A stretch of 64,000 bases of DNA. Source: Lindgomyces ingoldianus. Lineage: Eukaryota; Ascomycota; Dothideomycetes; Pleosporales; Lindgomycetaceae. Shown piece by piece: positions 37,198 to 48,700 of the stretch. Within the stretch, counting starts at the first letter, position 1. Each line of letters starts with the position of its first letter. Location: NCBI RefSeq assembly GCF_010093535.1, contig NW_022985173.1:1218101-1282100 (forward strand), given 5' to 3'. A model generated the notes under the pieces. The model was not told where the DNA came from and did not search any database. It saw nothing but the letters and a program-made list of their open reading frames with translations. A program made the position numbers and the translations under genes.

Positions 37198-37752
37198 TCT
37201 GGAAAGGTACTCTTAGCGTTGTGGAGTCTGGCAGAGCGGGGCGGCACCATTGGACTTTATAACCCCGTTTTGCTACACGAGAGCGCTGTCCTCTACTGCG
37301 CGCAGGCTGAGGGACAATGCAAATTTCCTAAGAACGCTGTGGCGGCCATTATGTTGCCTGTATCTTAAAATCACAGAACAGAAGCGTAGAAAATAGGCGA
37401 AAGCCCTCGCCACCAAGCCACGGCGCAAGACATTTCTCAGCTCGCCTCAAATTGCACGAGGTTAATCTGTGGCACTTTGACAAGAGCTGATGCGATGCGC
37501 TCGCACCGGGCATACATTGGTTTGTGCTCGTGGTGGCTTCGGACTTTGGGCTGACAGTGCTGGCACCAATCGAATCCAAACCAATCTCAAACCAATCAAT
37601 ATTCGTTTATCCAACATTGGTAAGATTGCCAATATTATTTGAGGAATCCGTAGGATTTAGAAAGACTGTAATTATTACCTTAAAAGCTTTGTACAGAGTA
37701 CAATAAAATGTTTTTACACTGTTCCTTTAACAAAAAAATGAAGAAAGACAGC
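37198..37752. promoter_or_regulatory. Upstream region of the membrane-protein gene
   Basis: Normal-composition DNA between the gene start and a solo LTR. Open frames here lack support. It probably contains the promoter, and the solo LTR sits about 550 bp upstream of the start codon. Confidence 0.4.
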
Positions 37753-38064
37753 TTTAACGGCACAAGCAAGACAACGGGTCTGAATGCGGTAGGAATCCAC
37801 TCAGAGGCATACGGGAGTGCGTGGGGACTCAATGACCTTGGAATCTCATTGACACCTATAGGCCTTGTACAAAGGATATCAGAAAACTACTAAGCCAGCT
37901 ACAGGGGCGAGGTGCGACTAAATACATGGGGAAAATAGGGGTAACAGCAGGGGGCAGGGCAGAGTTGGGGCCAGGTCGAGTCAGGGTCGAGCCAGGGTCG
38001 GAGCCGAGACGGGGACCCTTCGGATAGGTTCCGGGCGACCTGAGATGGAACGAGAATCGTTACA
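37753..38064 (-). mobile_element. Solo LTR, family 1, little RIP
   Basis: 312 bp that aligns with the family-1 LTR along its whole length (TTTAACGG...AATCGTTACA), with no interior on either side. Flanks are acagc (37,748-37,752) and acaac (38,065-38,069), a 5-bp duplication with one G-to-A difference. It retains high G+C, unlike the LTR copies in the nested blocks, so it is probably younger or escaped RIP. Confidence 0.75.
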
Positions 38065-38292
38065 ACAACTGTAGTCTATAATCATTCTTACAACTATTTG
38101 CAAAACAGTGTTTACACTTAGCTTAAAGAAGATCAGCAGAATCCTTAGTGAACCCCACCACTAAAGTTAGTACTACAAGCCTAACAGTATATTCACCTAA
38201 CATCTAACGTGTTTCATAAGCGAGCGGACCATCTAAGTAAGTATACTAGTAACCTCTAATAAAACGTCTGCGTGTATGGCATATATAAATTG

Positions 38293-38670
38293 TTCTGTAT
38301 GGAAATCAAATGCTGGCTGATTATTCGCACCTTTTTGATTGTAATGGCGGAGTGGTACAGCGCCCATCCTTATAAAATAGTTCACTAACAGTAGGTTTTA
38401 ACAGAAAACTGAGGCAGTCTACGGGCGCCCACATTGTAGCTGCTGGAGGCTCCAGTGTTTCTTAGCTTAGCATAGGCCACCAAGCGCCGTGTGTTTATCC
38501 CGGCCGACGTGCGCGTGTTGCGCCCCTGAGCTTCAGGTTGAGGCCAGCTGACGCCTGGGACAGGCATTTCTAAGAAAGAGAATAATGTAAGACATGTATA
38601 CCGTTCTGTATGCAAATTGACTGTTTGTTGATTATTCGCACCTTTTTAGTTGAAATGGCGGAGTAGCACA
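38293..38670. repeat. Pair of 67-bp direct repeats, about 82% identical
   Basis: Copies at 38,293-38,359 and 38,604-38,670 share 'ttctgtatg', 'tgattattcgcaccttttt' and 'aatggcggagt'. I count 12 differences. The starts are 311 bp apart. The DNA between has normal composition and no recognised gene. Confidence 0.75.
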
Positions 38671-39200
38671 AGAGTGTTATGACAGTTGGATTAGGCTAGC
38701 GAGACATCGCTCCCATGCTCCCGGAGGAAGGACGGCCCGATCCGCTTGCGACAGGGGCCCCGGAGAACTCCCGTCAGCCATCCGGATCAGGCGTAGGCTG
38801 ATGCAAGCCAAGGGAACAATTTTATCTCAGGTGCTCAGCCGACTGTGCAGAGAAGCTCGGAGCCCTTGAGGACCCTCTCCCTGCTACTAGGAGGGGGACC
38901 CCTACTAGCTCCTTTACTAACATGGCCAGCCAATCAGGGGCTCAGGAGCGCTTTCTCTGTCCACCTGTCTGAGGGACTTTTGTGAATTTTAAGGTGACAT
39001 AGTAATTTGAACTTCCTTCACCATTGTCAGATTGAAGCACTGTTTCTGGGCTTCCTGAGATGAATGATGGGTTTGGATATGATGTATGAGATGATGATTG
39101 ATTGTATTGATTTATCGATCCTTTTTCTGCTCTACTCGTGTTGCTCGGCTTTTTGTTTTGCCGATCCGAGTCCCTCGCGCACTTGCCCTATGCGCGACCA

Positions 39201-39290
39201 GCCTGCAAAATGCTGTAAAATGCTGCAACATGCTGCAAAATGCTGCAATTTGCTGCAACATGCAGCAATGTGCAGCAACATACTGTTCGA
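39201..39290. repeat. 10-bp tandem array, unit tgctgcaaNN / tgcagcaaNN
   Basis: About nine adjoining 10-mers (gcctgcaaaa, tgctgtaaaa, tgctgcaaca, tgctgcaaaa, tgctgcaatt, tgctgcaaca, tgcagcaatg, tgcagcaaca, tactgttcga). The period is exact, and the same register recurs in the array at 42,931. Confidence 0.8.
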
Positions 39291-39610
39291 GCTTATTGCT
39301 CGTACTTGTTACAATCCTTACTCCGGCGAAATGGTATTTTCGGGAGTACGACGGCCTATGATGGGGGTTAGCGGAAAGGGGTAGGACTTAGCTGGATCGG
39401 GTGTACAGTCCGTCGAGCAGAGTGTAGGTATAGCGAGGTGGAGAAGGCAGGTTGTGGTTTGGCCCAGCGGCTGTATGGGGAGCTGGCAAACCTGATCCGT
39501 GAGGATAGGAAAGGAGGTATATATGGTGCAAGATATACAAGGCGGCAATGTTCTCTTTGTAAAGGTTTTAGTGCCTCTCAGTCTATTAGGTAGGTAAAGA
39601 CTAAATGGTA

Positions 39611-39638
39611 ATCACGACCTTCCAACTATGGTCGTGAT
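39611..39638. repeat. Perfect 9-bp inverted repeat (stem-loop)
   Basis: atcacgacc and ggtcgtgat separated by about 10 nt. Possible hairpin or protein-binding palindrome; no adjoining gene explains it. Confidence 0.6.
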
Positions 39639-39656
39639 CAAGACTATATACATAGA

Positions 39657-39733
39657 GTTTGCATGTTGTGCATGTTTGCATGCTTGCATGCTGGTGTGGC
39701 CTGCAGGGCCTGCAAGCCTGCAAACCTGCAGTT
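39657..39733. repeat. Short imperfect repeats of gcatgNtt / cctgcaaN
   Basis: Runs of 8-9-bp variants: gcatgttgt, gcatgttt, gcatgctt, gcatgctg, then cctgcagg, gcctgcaa, gcctgcaa, acctgcag. A low-complexity region containing several PstI-like palindromes (ctgcag). Confidence 0.55.
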
Positions 39734-40027
39734 CCTATTAGATGATGCATTCCGCAAGGCTTTTCTCTAAAAGCTGAAGCTATTCCTTATCTGTCCTGTC
39801 ACGTGATCCATTTAACGTGGGGTTAAACTTCTTCTATCTGACGTTGCTTGGGCTGTGTGGGACAGCTGATTAGGTTATTACAGTCTGTCTGTTAGCTGTA
39901 ACACGCAGGCTTCCCTCCTAGTTAGCGTCCTCGCCGTTACGTTCTTCCTGCTGTGAGCGTTAGGTTTTCTTTTTAGCTAGTGCGTGTCCCTCTTTAAAGC
40001 CTAGCTTAATGTCTAGCTTTCTTAACC

Positions 40028-40624
40028 ATGCCTCGCCAGGCTCCTTGTTCTTCTGCTGTTGCCTGTCGCCTTTGCACTGTTGCTTGTCTTAATCCTCTTT
40101 GTTGTACAAAGATGCGTCCTTATAGCGCCTGTTGCTTAAGCAGGTCCTCTTGCGTAATGTCCTTGTTATTAGACAAGTGTGTAGAGTGTGTGCAAAAAGG
40201 TAGTTGTTACAACGCCTTTGTGTCTAACACAGCTTAGGATTACTTAGAACAGGAACACGCAAAGCTGTTAGCAGAGTTAGAGGAAATCTAGGAAGATAAG
40301 ATGCGCGAAAAGGAAGAGGAGGTGAAGGTAAAGGAGGAGTTTTTAAAGAAACAGAGGGAGTCTCTTGCGCGTTTTTAGTTCTTAGTTGCTTATTAGAAGA
40401 GGGCGCAGCAGTAATTAGATCTTTTAGTAGATTAAAGGGCAAAGTATCTAGAAGAAGACCTTTTATTACTAGATAAGGTTAAAGCGCTTAAGGCAGAAGC
40501 TGCTAGTCTTCCTCCTTCTTAACCTATGTTAAAGGGTCGCAGACTTCCTACATTGCAGCTAGCTAGTGCTGCTGCGGTTTTAACTAATAGTAATGTTTTC
40601 TAGTCTAGGGAGCTTTCTTCTAGG
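40028..40624 (+). pseudogene. Decayed Cys-rich / coiled-coil ORF, probably transposon-derived
   Basis: It starts at ATG 40,028 with a Cys-rich part ('CRLCTVACLNPLCCTK', 'KCVECVQKGSCYNAF') to a TAG at 40,235. In the same frame it continues as a charged coiled coil ('EQEHAKLLAELEEI', 'EEEVKVKEEFLKKQRESLA', 'RAKYLEEDLLLLDKVKALK') broken by several TAG/TAA codons. Most of those are single C-to-T changes from CAG/CAA. It is cut at 40,624 by a family-1 LTR. I do not recognise a host family. The CxxC-then-coiled-coil arrangement resembles ORFs carried by fungal transposons, and a similar CxxC ORF lies at 51,716. Confidence 0.45.
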
Positions 40625-41133
40625 TGTAACGATTCTACGAATCGTTCCATCTCGGGTCGCTCGGATCCTATCCGAAGGGTCCCCGTATCGGCCCGACCAT
40701 GACTCGACCCAGTCCCCCGCAGTTACCCCTATTCCCTCATGTATTTAGTCGCACCTCGCCCCTGTAGCTAGCTTAGTAGTTTTCTAATATCCTTTTGTAC
40801 AAGGCCTATAGGTGTTAATAGCATTCCCAGGTTCAGAGTCCCCACGCACTCCCATATGCCTCTAAGTGGACTCCCACTGCATTTAGACCTATTGTCTTGC
40901 CTGCGCTGTTACATTATATTAGAAAACTTACTTTTACTAGTAACAGCCTTATTAATAATATTATGTTAATTATTTATTTAACTATGTCTAACTCTAAAAA
41001 GTGTTTAATTTAGTTTAGGTTATAGTTTTTACACACTGTTATATTAAATTATTTAGTTATTATAGATAGAATTCTAAAGACCTTCTATTAACTAAAGCCT
41101 TTAAGTTTAAAACTTCCTATCCTCTAAAATACT
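40625..41133 (+). mobile_element. Family-1 LTR element: LTR and first part of interior
   Basis: LTR 40,625-40,913 (289 bp, same length as 19,882-20,170), G+C-rich and little mutated. It starts TGTAACGATTCTACGAATCGTT, which contains an 8-bp inverted repeat (AACGATTC/GAATCGTT, 40,627-40,645). The interior begins 'ttatattagaaaact' and is already AT-rich. It is interrupted near 41,133; the next interior part is at 44,279. Confidence 0.78.
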
Positions 41134-41557
41134 ACAACAGTTCATAAATGATCTGTAAAAGCAAAGCTTGCTTAGAGTAATTATCACAACTGCTAATTAG
41201 AGAGCAATAAGAAGCAAGTCTATTAACTATAAGAGGCTTATAGAGAGCTTAGGCGCTAAGTGTCTTAGGCTGCTTGTCTAAAACACAGGCGCAACACTAA
41301 GCCTATGTGCGCGACGCAAGGTCCCTATGCTCTTCTTACGCAACAGTAATAGTTAGCGCATTAAAGTAGGTTATCTAGGTTAAAGAATAGTTACAGCATA
41401 ATGCTTAGCAAAGTAGTATTAGATAGGTAATAGATGTATAATAACAACATTTAACTATAGCATGTAACTAATTACTAACACACTAATATAGCTAAAAACG
41501 TAAATAATAGCTAGCTCTAGCTTTTAACATGTTCTTACTTTTATAATAGTTTTTCTT
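41134..41557. other. Unclassified AT-rich insert
   Basis: Repeat-like sequence separating the family-1 interior from the family-4 LTR; no motif recognised. Confidence 0.35.
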
Positions 41558-41735
41558 TATTACAGTTATGTTACAGCTATCTAACCTCTAAGTACCCTAA
41601 GGGCTTAGCACAGGGTATATAGGCTCCTTAGCCTCTGTACCTCTGCCTCTAACCCTAAGGTTTACTCTCTCTTGTTACCCCCCTATCCTGCATTCCCTCT
41701 CTATAACCTATGTTTCCTGCTTAATACCTCTTACA
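41558..41735 (-). mobile_element. LTR, family 4 (3' LTR of a minus-strand element)
   Basis: 178 bp shared with 17,994-18,165. It is followed by tcctcccctttgc, which on the minus strand is a polypurine tract directly before TGTAAGAGG. This is the expected layout of a 3' LTR, with the interior extending to the right. Confidence 0.55.
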
Positions 41736-43139
41736 TCCTCCCCTTTGCACCTTGCGGTCTCTAGCGTTGTGTAATAAGGTAGACGCCCTGCCTACTAAGC
41801 TAATTGTTATAGTCTACAGTTAGACTAGCGTAACTCCACCAGCAGTGCTCTACAGTCTAGCTGGATTGGGGCAGGGCTCGCTTATGGACCAGTCGGAGGA
41901 CACGGAGGCAGCACAGCTGCCCGCGGTAATGGAGGAATGCGTTGTCTAATAGGAAGGATAGGCCACAAGTCCCGTGAGCCTAAGGGAGCTTAAGGAGCTC
42001 TCCTTAGCAGACTCCTATAAACTCCTTTTACTCCCCTTAGCACTCCCTATACATGTATATAGTTCCTGCATTAAACAACCTTTAGGAGGCGTGTTTAACA
42101 TTTAGTTTATTCTCTACATAGACTAAGTAGCGTTTAGCTTTCTAAAGAGCTGTAATACTATTTGTATATCTTGCACTATATATACCTCTAATTCTGTCTA
42201 ACAGGACTGTTTAACCTGGCCTCCCTACTGCTGCATAAAGGGTAAACTACAATCTAGTCACTCTACCTTCCTCCATTAGCCTAATAGCCTTTACGTGGGA
42301 CTGTACACCCCACTGTTGGCCCCTGCAACCTGACCTACCCTCCACCTAGGGATACTATTAACCTGTGTGCTTCCACAAAGCAAGGATTGTAACACTAATA
42401 CTATGCAACTTTCCCCACTGTACTAAAAAGTACGTACAGGAATACTTAAGCTAAGTATTCTTGCATAGTATAATATATATATAGATAATGCTAGGGCTAG
42501 CACTAGCACTAGCAGTTGTCTCTAGTCTAGCCTAAACCTCTATAAGCAAGAGAAGGCCACGTAGTTAACTGTGCCTACCTTGTAACACATTACGCCTATT
42601 CCTTTCACCGCCTAATACTACCACACTATGCCTAATACTGCTACCTAATATCTTTAATTTAATTGTTTTAGCATTAAAGCCCTAGTTGTAGAGCCTTAGC
42701 TTGTGTATTTTATTGCCTCTGCAGGAATTTCTTAGAGTGCTAGGGAGCTCTAGCGCTGCCTCTGCCTCTACCTCTGCCTCTCTATTGCTGCAAAGATTAA
42801 TGTAGTATATGTAATACCTTAACAAGCTGTTTTGCTTACATAACTACTAGTTTATACTGTTTAAATATAATAGGCTAATGCCTAGAGGTGTTAGTAAGAG
42901 ATTGCCTACTAGTGTTAAGAGATGCATAAAGTAAACTACAGCAAATTATAGTAAACTACAGCAAATTGCAGCAAACTACAGCAAATTGCAGCAAACTACA
43001 GTAAATTACAGCAAACTATAGCAAATTGCAGCAAACTATAGTAGATTACAGCAGCAGGCAGCAATCTCTAGTAGATATTAGTTGTGTTACAAGTAGCTCT
43101 ACGTATAAAAAGGGTTATAGGGGGGTAATGTCTCTAGAA
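41736..43139 (-). mobile_element. Probable interior of the family-4 LTR element
   Basis: RIP-like DNA with patches of higher G+C (about 41,850-42,000; 42,290-42,360). No reverse transcriptase or integrase motif was recognised, so this may be non-autonomous or a patchwork. The 10-bp tandem array at 42,931 lies inside. Confidence 0.35.
42931..43070. repeat. 10-bp tandem array, unit gcaaaNtaca
   Basis: Fourteen adjoining 10-mers in perfect register (gtaaactaca, gcaaattata, gcaaattgca, gcaaactaca ...), with a 20-bp alternation of 'aaattgca' and 'aaactaca'. It matches the register of the tgcagcaaNN array at 39,201 if CpA/TpG to TpA changes are allowed. Confidence 0.85.
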
Positions 43140-43269
43140 AAAAAGCCTTAAAAAGGGCAGCAATAACTATACATAAGCTAGTGTTAGTGTAATAGAAAAT
43201 TACTAAGCTTTAAGCAGCTAATAAGGCAGCTACATTTAGAAAGGCCTGCGCTTAACAGCTCTAAAGGAG
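43140..43269 (+). mobile_element. Fot1-like transposon fragment
   Basis: Matches 33,715-33,905 of the outer Fot1-like element (shared 'cataagctagtgttagtgta', 'ctttaagcag', 'gctctaaaggag'), with a deletion. It is truncated by the assembly gap. Confidence 0.65.
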
Positions 43270-43969
43270 NNNNNNNNNNNNNNNNNNNNNNNNNNNNNNN
43301 NNNNNNNNNNNNNNNNNNNNNNNNNNNNNNNNNNNNNNNNNNNNNNNNNNNNNNNNNNNNNNNNNNNNNNNNNNNNNNNNNNNNNNNNNNNNNNNNNNNN
43401 NNNNNNNNNNNNNNNNNNNNNNNNNNNNNNNNNNNNNNNNNNNNNNNNNNNNNNNNNNNNNNNNNNNNNNNNNNNNNNNNNNNNNNNNNNNNNNNNNNNN
43501 NNNNNNNNNNNNNNNNNNNNNNNNNNNNNNNNNNNNNNNNNNNNNNNNNNNNNNNNNNNNNNNNNNNNNNNNNNNNNNNNNNNNNNNNNNNNNNNNNNNN
43601 NNNNNNNNNNNNNNNNNNNNNNNNNNNNNNNNNNNNNNNNNNNNNNNNNNNNNNNNNNNNNNNNNNNNNNNNNNNNNNNNNNNNNNNNNNNNNNNNNNNN
43701 NNNNNNNNNNNNNNNNNNNNNNNNNNNNNNNNNNNNNNNNNNNNNNNNNNNNNNNNNNNNNNNNNNNNNNNNNNNNNNNNNNNNNNNNNNNNNNNNNNNN
43801 NNNNNNNNNNNNNNNNNNNNNNNNNNNNNNNNNNNNNNNNNNNNNNNNNNNNNNNNNNNNNNNNNNNNNNNNNNNNNNNNNNNNNNNNNNNNNNNNNNNN
43901 NNNNNNNNNNNNNNNNNNNNNNNNNNNNNNNNNNNNNNNNNNNNNNNNNNNNNNNNNNNNNNNNNNNNN
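43270..43969. other. Assembly gap (700 N)
   Basis: Run of N; open frames running through it are artefacts. Confidence 0.99.
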
Positions 43970-44278
43970 TGGCTGATGCCAATCCCCGACACACCGATGT
44001 GGCTAGAGAGGTGGAACAGACGCAACTAACTATAATTTAAACATGTTTTACACAACGCATGCTGGAGCAAACTGCATGCAAATTAGCATAAAGGTGCACT
44101 TACATTAGGTATACATTTCTTTTTAAAAAAGAATATAAGAAACACATAAGGTGACAGAGAAACAGCGTTACTGGGGTTTATCCGAAGAAATTCTGACTAA
44201 CTAGCGCGTCCAAAAGAGGAGATTCTGCTCAACTTTTCGTTCTGCAAACCCGAATATAATAAGCAGAGCAAGCTCTGC
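43970..44278. other. Unclassified sequence ending in a hairpin
   Basis: Normal-composition DNA after the gap. It ends with gcagagcaagctctgc (44,263-44,278), a 7-bp perfect inverted repeat with a 2-nt loop, exactly where the family-1 interior resumes. Confidence 0.45.
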
Positions 44279-44955
44279 TAATAATTAGAATTGCTTTTAA
44301 AAAAGTTATAAAAAGTGCGCTAAAGTAGAAACCTAGAGACTACTAATAACTTATTAAGATTAGAGACAACTACTAATGCCTAACCTTTAACTACTCTTAG
44401 ACCTTAGTATAAAGCTTGCAACACGCTCTAGCTATAGCTAAGGCAAAATGCCTACTACTAGAGCTAAATAACTACTAACTTTAACAGCTAAACCCCCTTT
44501 TATAAGACCTAAAGCTAAAAACCTACTAGATTTAGAGTTAAACTCTAGTAGCATAGCCTTTAAGAACTAAGTTACTTAATTAAGGGCATAAATTAAATAG
44601 CTAACTAGATTAAAAACTGTTAGTCCTAATTATTCTCTACTAACTACTAAATTACCTCTAATAATGCCTTAAATTACTTATGCTACACTAATAGCAAGAG
44701 ACCTTTTAGGCACTTTTAAGCTTTTTTAAAGCTACCTTACTAAACGCACGCCTAAGATTAAGAACCTTATAAATAGTAAAAAACTTATGTTTAAATAATA
44801 GTAAGCTTCTATTATAAATAGACTTAACACTAATTTAGATTACTATTAAAGTAAGCGTACACGCATAGCGTTAGTATAGAGACACACTGCTAGTATTGCA
44901 AAGGAATACCTAGAGCCTAGATACCTAGCTAAATTAGACAACTTTTAGTTTAGAA
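44279..44955 (+). mobile_element. Family-1 LTR element, remaining interior
   Basis: Resumes the interior that breaks at 41,133 (compare the uninterrupted 35,170-35,450 and the reverse of 20,245-20,900). It ends near 'gacaacttttagtttag'. No 3' LTR is found. Confidence 0.6.
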
Positions 44956-45238
44956 ATATAAAAAAAATTATTAAGCTTTTATAAACTTACTTTATTACTA
45001 GTAATAAAAAGATAAAGGCGCAACAGGTGGTTTAGACTTTAAAAATAAGTAAAAAAAAGTGTTTCTTGCTTTTAAAGCTTACTTTATTAGTGCTACTGTT
45101 AAAAAGTTTATATTAAAGTTAAAACAGTTTTTTTACCTATAAAAAAAGATACTACTTAGCTTAAAAGTACTAAACTTAAGTTTTAAACACACTTAAAAAA
45201 GCTTTTTTAAGTTAATAGTAGCCTACCTAATAGCTTAT
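44956..45238. other. AT-rich, lysine/stop-rich repeat-like DNA
   Basis: Continuous with 58,414 onward once the LTR family-3 element is removed. Contents not identified. Confidence 0.4.
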
Positions 45239-45762
45239 TGTAAAGATGGGATGGTAAGTAGCACAGATAGCACTAAGAGCAAGCTTTCGGAGAAAGATAG
45301 GAGTGTATTGTAAGAGAGACGAATCGCTGCCAAGCTTCGCTTGTTAGGATTTATGCTTATATACAAAGCACAGGTCATACAACCTCCAAACAGGTTAGGT
45401 GAGGCCATACTGGCCTGTTCTAGGACATCCGGCCTTACATTATCCCCCCTTATAGTAGTCCTACAACTTAGAGGATAGAACAGATAACAATAGGCCTAAG
45501 TAGCACAAGAAAGTGTTACATAATGCCCTAAAAACTTGCTCCTGCTTATTTTAGTTAATTCTATGCAAGTTTAGTTAAAAATAACCTAGAGTTATTAGGT
45601 AAAGGTAAAGTAAAAGTACAAAGTAAAAGTAAAGGTAAAATAGCAGTATATCTTACGCTAATAGAGTAGCGGTTAGGACAGTATATATAGGGTCTAACTG
45701 TCCTAGAAATCTATCTCCTTTACACCTCTGCCCTCTCTACAGCTTAGAATTTAGAAGATTCT

Positions 45763-48700
45763 TGTCACGGTATCCTCCCCAGATCCCAGACATAACTGTA
45801 TTGGACGCGTACTAGAGTATTATTAGTGCACGTCTGACACAAACACAACATAACACAGACATAAACTTAAGCACAAACTGCCTTAACACTAACTAAACCT
45901 AAAACAGGCTTAATTTATACCTAAAGCGCTTAGACTTCTAAGCTAAGTATTTAATTACTAATTTCTTTTTAAACCTTCCTGTTCTTTACATAACATCTTA
46001 TACCTACTATAATACTTTACATAGTAATTAAACTAGACCTCTATAAAGCTCTATAACCTTACTTGTGCATAATTATAACATTACATTATGTTAAAACTTT
46101 AGCTAAGAATAGCTTTTAAATCTAATTTAATAAGCTTAGTACTTGCACAACTTTAAACTATTAAAGTAAGCTAAAAAGCCTTCTAAAAAGCGCTTACTTT
46201 ATAAAAAAGCTGCTATGTTATAAGCTTTAAAGCTTTTTAAAAGAACTTTAAAGAACAGCTTTATGTTATTAAGTAGTTTATTTCTGCCTTAACTTTTATT
46301 ATAGTAGTAGGAACTAAGAACTTACTAGCTTTAAAGCTTACCTAGAAGTCTAGAGATAGCTTAACTCTTTTCTACTTAACACTACCTACAACCTGTAACT
46401 TTTTTAACTTAGTAATAAAATCTAACTAACTCTCTAATCCCCTGCTATTTAATAGAAAACAGAAAGACCTACCTTCTTTTCTACATAAGCTCTAATATAA
46501 ACTTAAAGAAAATGCAGACTAATTCCTCTCTAAACACTTTTAGTTACTATATGCCTACTTTTAACTTAACTGCAACATAACAGCCTTAATTAACTTACTA
46601 ATAAATAAGAATATTATTAACTTAGATTAATTTATAGCGTTCCTATAAGCAACTTATAAAGACTTAAATAAAAAGTTAACAGCCCTAAGTTACTTAAACA
46701 CTTTATAATAAGAAAAGAAAAGCTTTACTTTACACTTTACTAAGTTCTGCTAACTTACATCTAATATAGGCCTAAATAAAATAGGTCTAATTATAGCCTT
46801 ATATAACTCCCTTTTAACTAAACTGCAACGCGCTATAGTAGAAGAACCCCTCCTAAACAACCTTAACACATATGTGAACCTAATTACTACCTACAATAAT
46901 AACATAAGGTTCCTCCCTGTATAAGCCCTAATACGCCTTTAAACTAGCGCAGTTATAAATAAGGACTTTAATATAATAAAAATTAATTTAAATTATGCTT
47001 TAGTTAGTTCTAAAAAGCATAAAGATTATAAAAAAAAAAGTTAATGCTTTAAGTATAGTAAGCATAGTTATATTTTTTAAAACTGCTTTATTTCTTTTTC
47101 TTAAGTCTACGCAAGTAGCGCTGCTAGCACTTATTAAAGATCTTTACTATCTTAATCTTATTTCTATAAGAGCTCTAACTTATATTTAAGCCTTAATCTC
47201 TCTTACTACTCTTAACGTAGCCGCAGCTATAGCAGTAGGAGCCTGCAAAAAGGCTTGTCCTAGGGCTAAGTTGCCTCTTAGAACTAATTTAACACTAGAT
47301 CTTTACTAACTTATAGGCTAAGTCTCTTACTAATAACTAAAAGTACTAAGTTAATATTTTTATATGTTTATAATAAAAAACTATATTAGCTCTAATATAA
47401 GCTCTTATTAACTTAAGAGTAAACAGTATAGGTTATATTAATAAAAAACTAGCGCGTAAACTAAATCTCTAATTAACACTACTTACTTAAACAATTTACC
47501 TAACTAGATTTAATAGAAAACAACTTAAAAAAAGTTTTATCTTCTATACTATAACTATTATAATTACCTACTAACACTATAAGGAGTAAATTAAGCTCTA
47601 TGTAATAAACACAAGATGTTATAACTTAATCCTAGAACAACTATAGCTGTATTAGCATAAGGTTGCCTTTAATTACTAAGAGTAAGTTCTAAACTTTAAC
47701 TTTTTCTAATGCTAAGATATATGCTTATACTTACACCTAAACAACACCTAAATAGCACTTAATATAAAAGGTCTCTAGACCTACTTTTTAATAACCTAGA
47801 AAAAAACTACCTAAGTAAGGCTAACAAGCTAGGCCTTTTACTAAGATAAGCTACATAAAATAATTTAACAACTACTTAAACCTAAAGAAAAGAAAGCTTT
47901 TAAAGAACTTTTACTTACCTAATTTAGACATAAACTAGGACTTAAACAGCAGATAGACATCTGCTACATAAGACCTGCCTTATTTATAACTCTAGCTTAA
48001 TAACTAGATTACAAAATCTACGCAGTTATAATTTCTAATATAAACTAAGCTTTAGCTCTCTAAAAACACACTAACCTAAAGATAATAGTCTCTTAAGACT
48101 ACTATAACTTATTACATGTCTTTTTTTAAGATAAGTTTAATAAGCTTTTAATATAACATCTATATAATTACTAGATAACTCTTAAGCCTAGCAAATAACC
48201 TAGTTATAAGCTACTATATAGAATGTTACTAAATAAATTAAAAGTGCTTTAAAAATACTTTAATAAAAACCTAGAAAAAGGGTTTATTTAAGCTAGCTTC
48301 TTACTAGTAGTGTTACCTATACTATTTATAAAGAAACTTAGAAGTAGGCTTTAATTCTATGTTAACTACTAAAAACTAAACACTATTACTATTAAAAACT
48401 AATACTTAATTTCTTTTTTATAGAAAACCTTAAGCTAACTAAGTAAAGCAAAGTATTTTATAAAGTTAGATATTATTACTGCCTTTAATAAGCTAAGAAT
48501 AGCAAAAGGTAATAAGTAGCTAATAGCATTTTAGACCTAATATAAACTATTTAAGTACTTAGTAATGCCCTTTAGCTTAGCTAACGCGCCTAGTACTTTT
48601 TAACATTATATAAACAACTTGCTCTAACCCTACCTAGACATGTTCTGCACTATGTATATTAATAATATTCTAATCTACAGTAATAGCCTTTTAAAGCATA

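Larger units (their letters stand above)
38065..39590. other. Unclassified intergenic or repeat-derived sequence
   Basis: Mixed composition with no supported gene. It includes the direct-repeat pair at 38,293/38,604 and the tandem array at 39,201-39,290, listed separately. Confidence 0.35.

Noticed and set aside
38690..38900. 5S rRNA or tRNA gene in the G+C-rich patch
   Set aside because: No match to the conserved 5S internal control region and no tRNA A/B-box pair.
42931..43070. CRISPR array
   Set aside because: Contiguous 10-bp units without spacers, in eukaryotic DNA; a minisatellite.
43236..44025. Two minus-strand open frames of about 250 codons
   Set aside because: They consist almost wholly of N from the 700-bp gap; not real.
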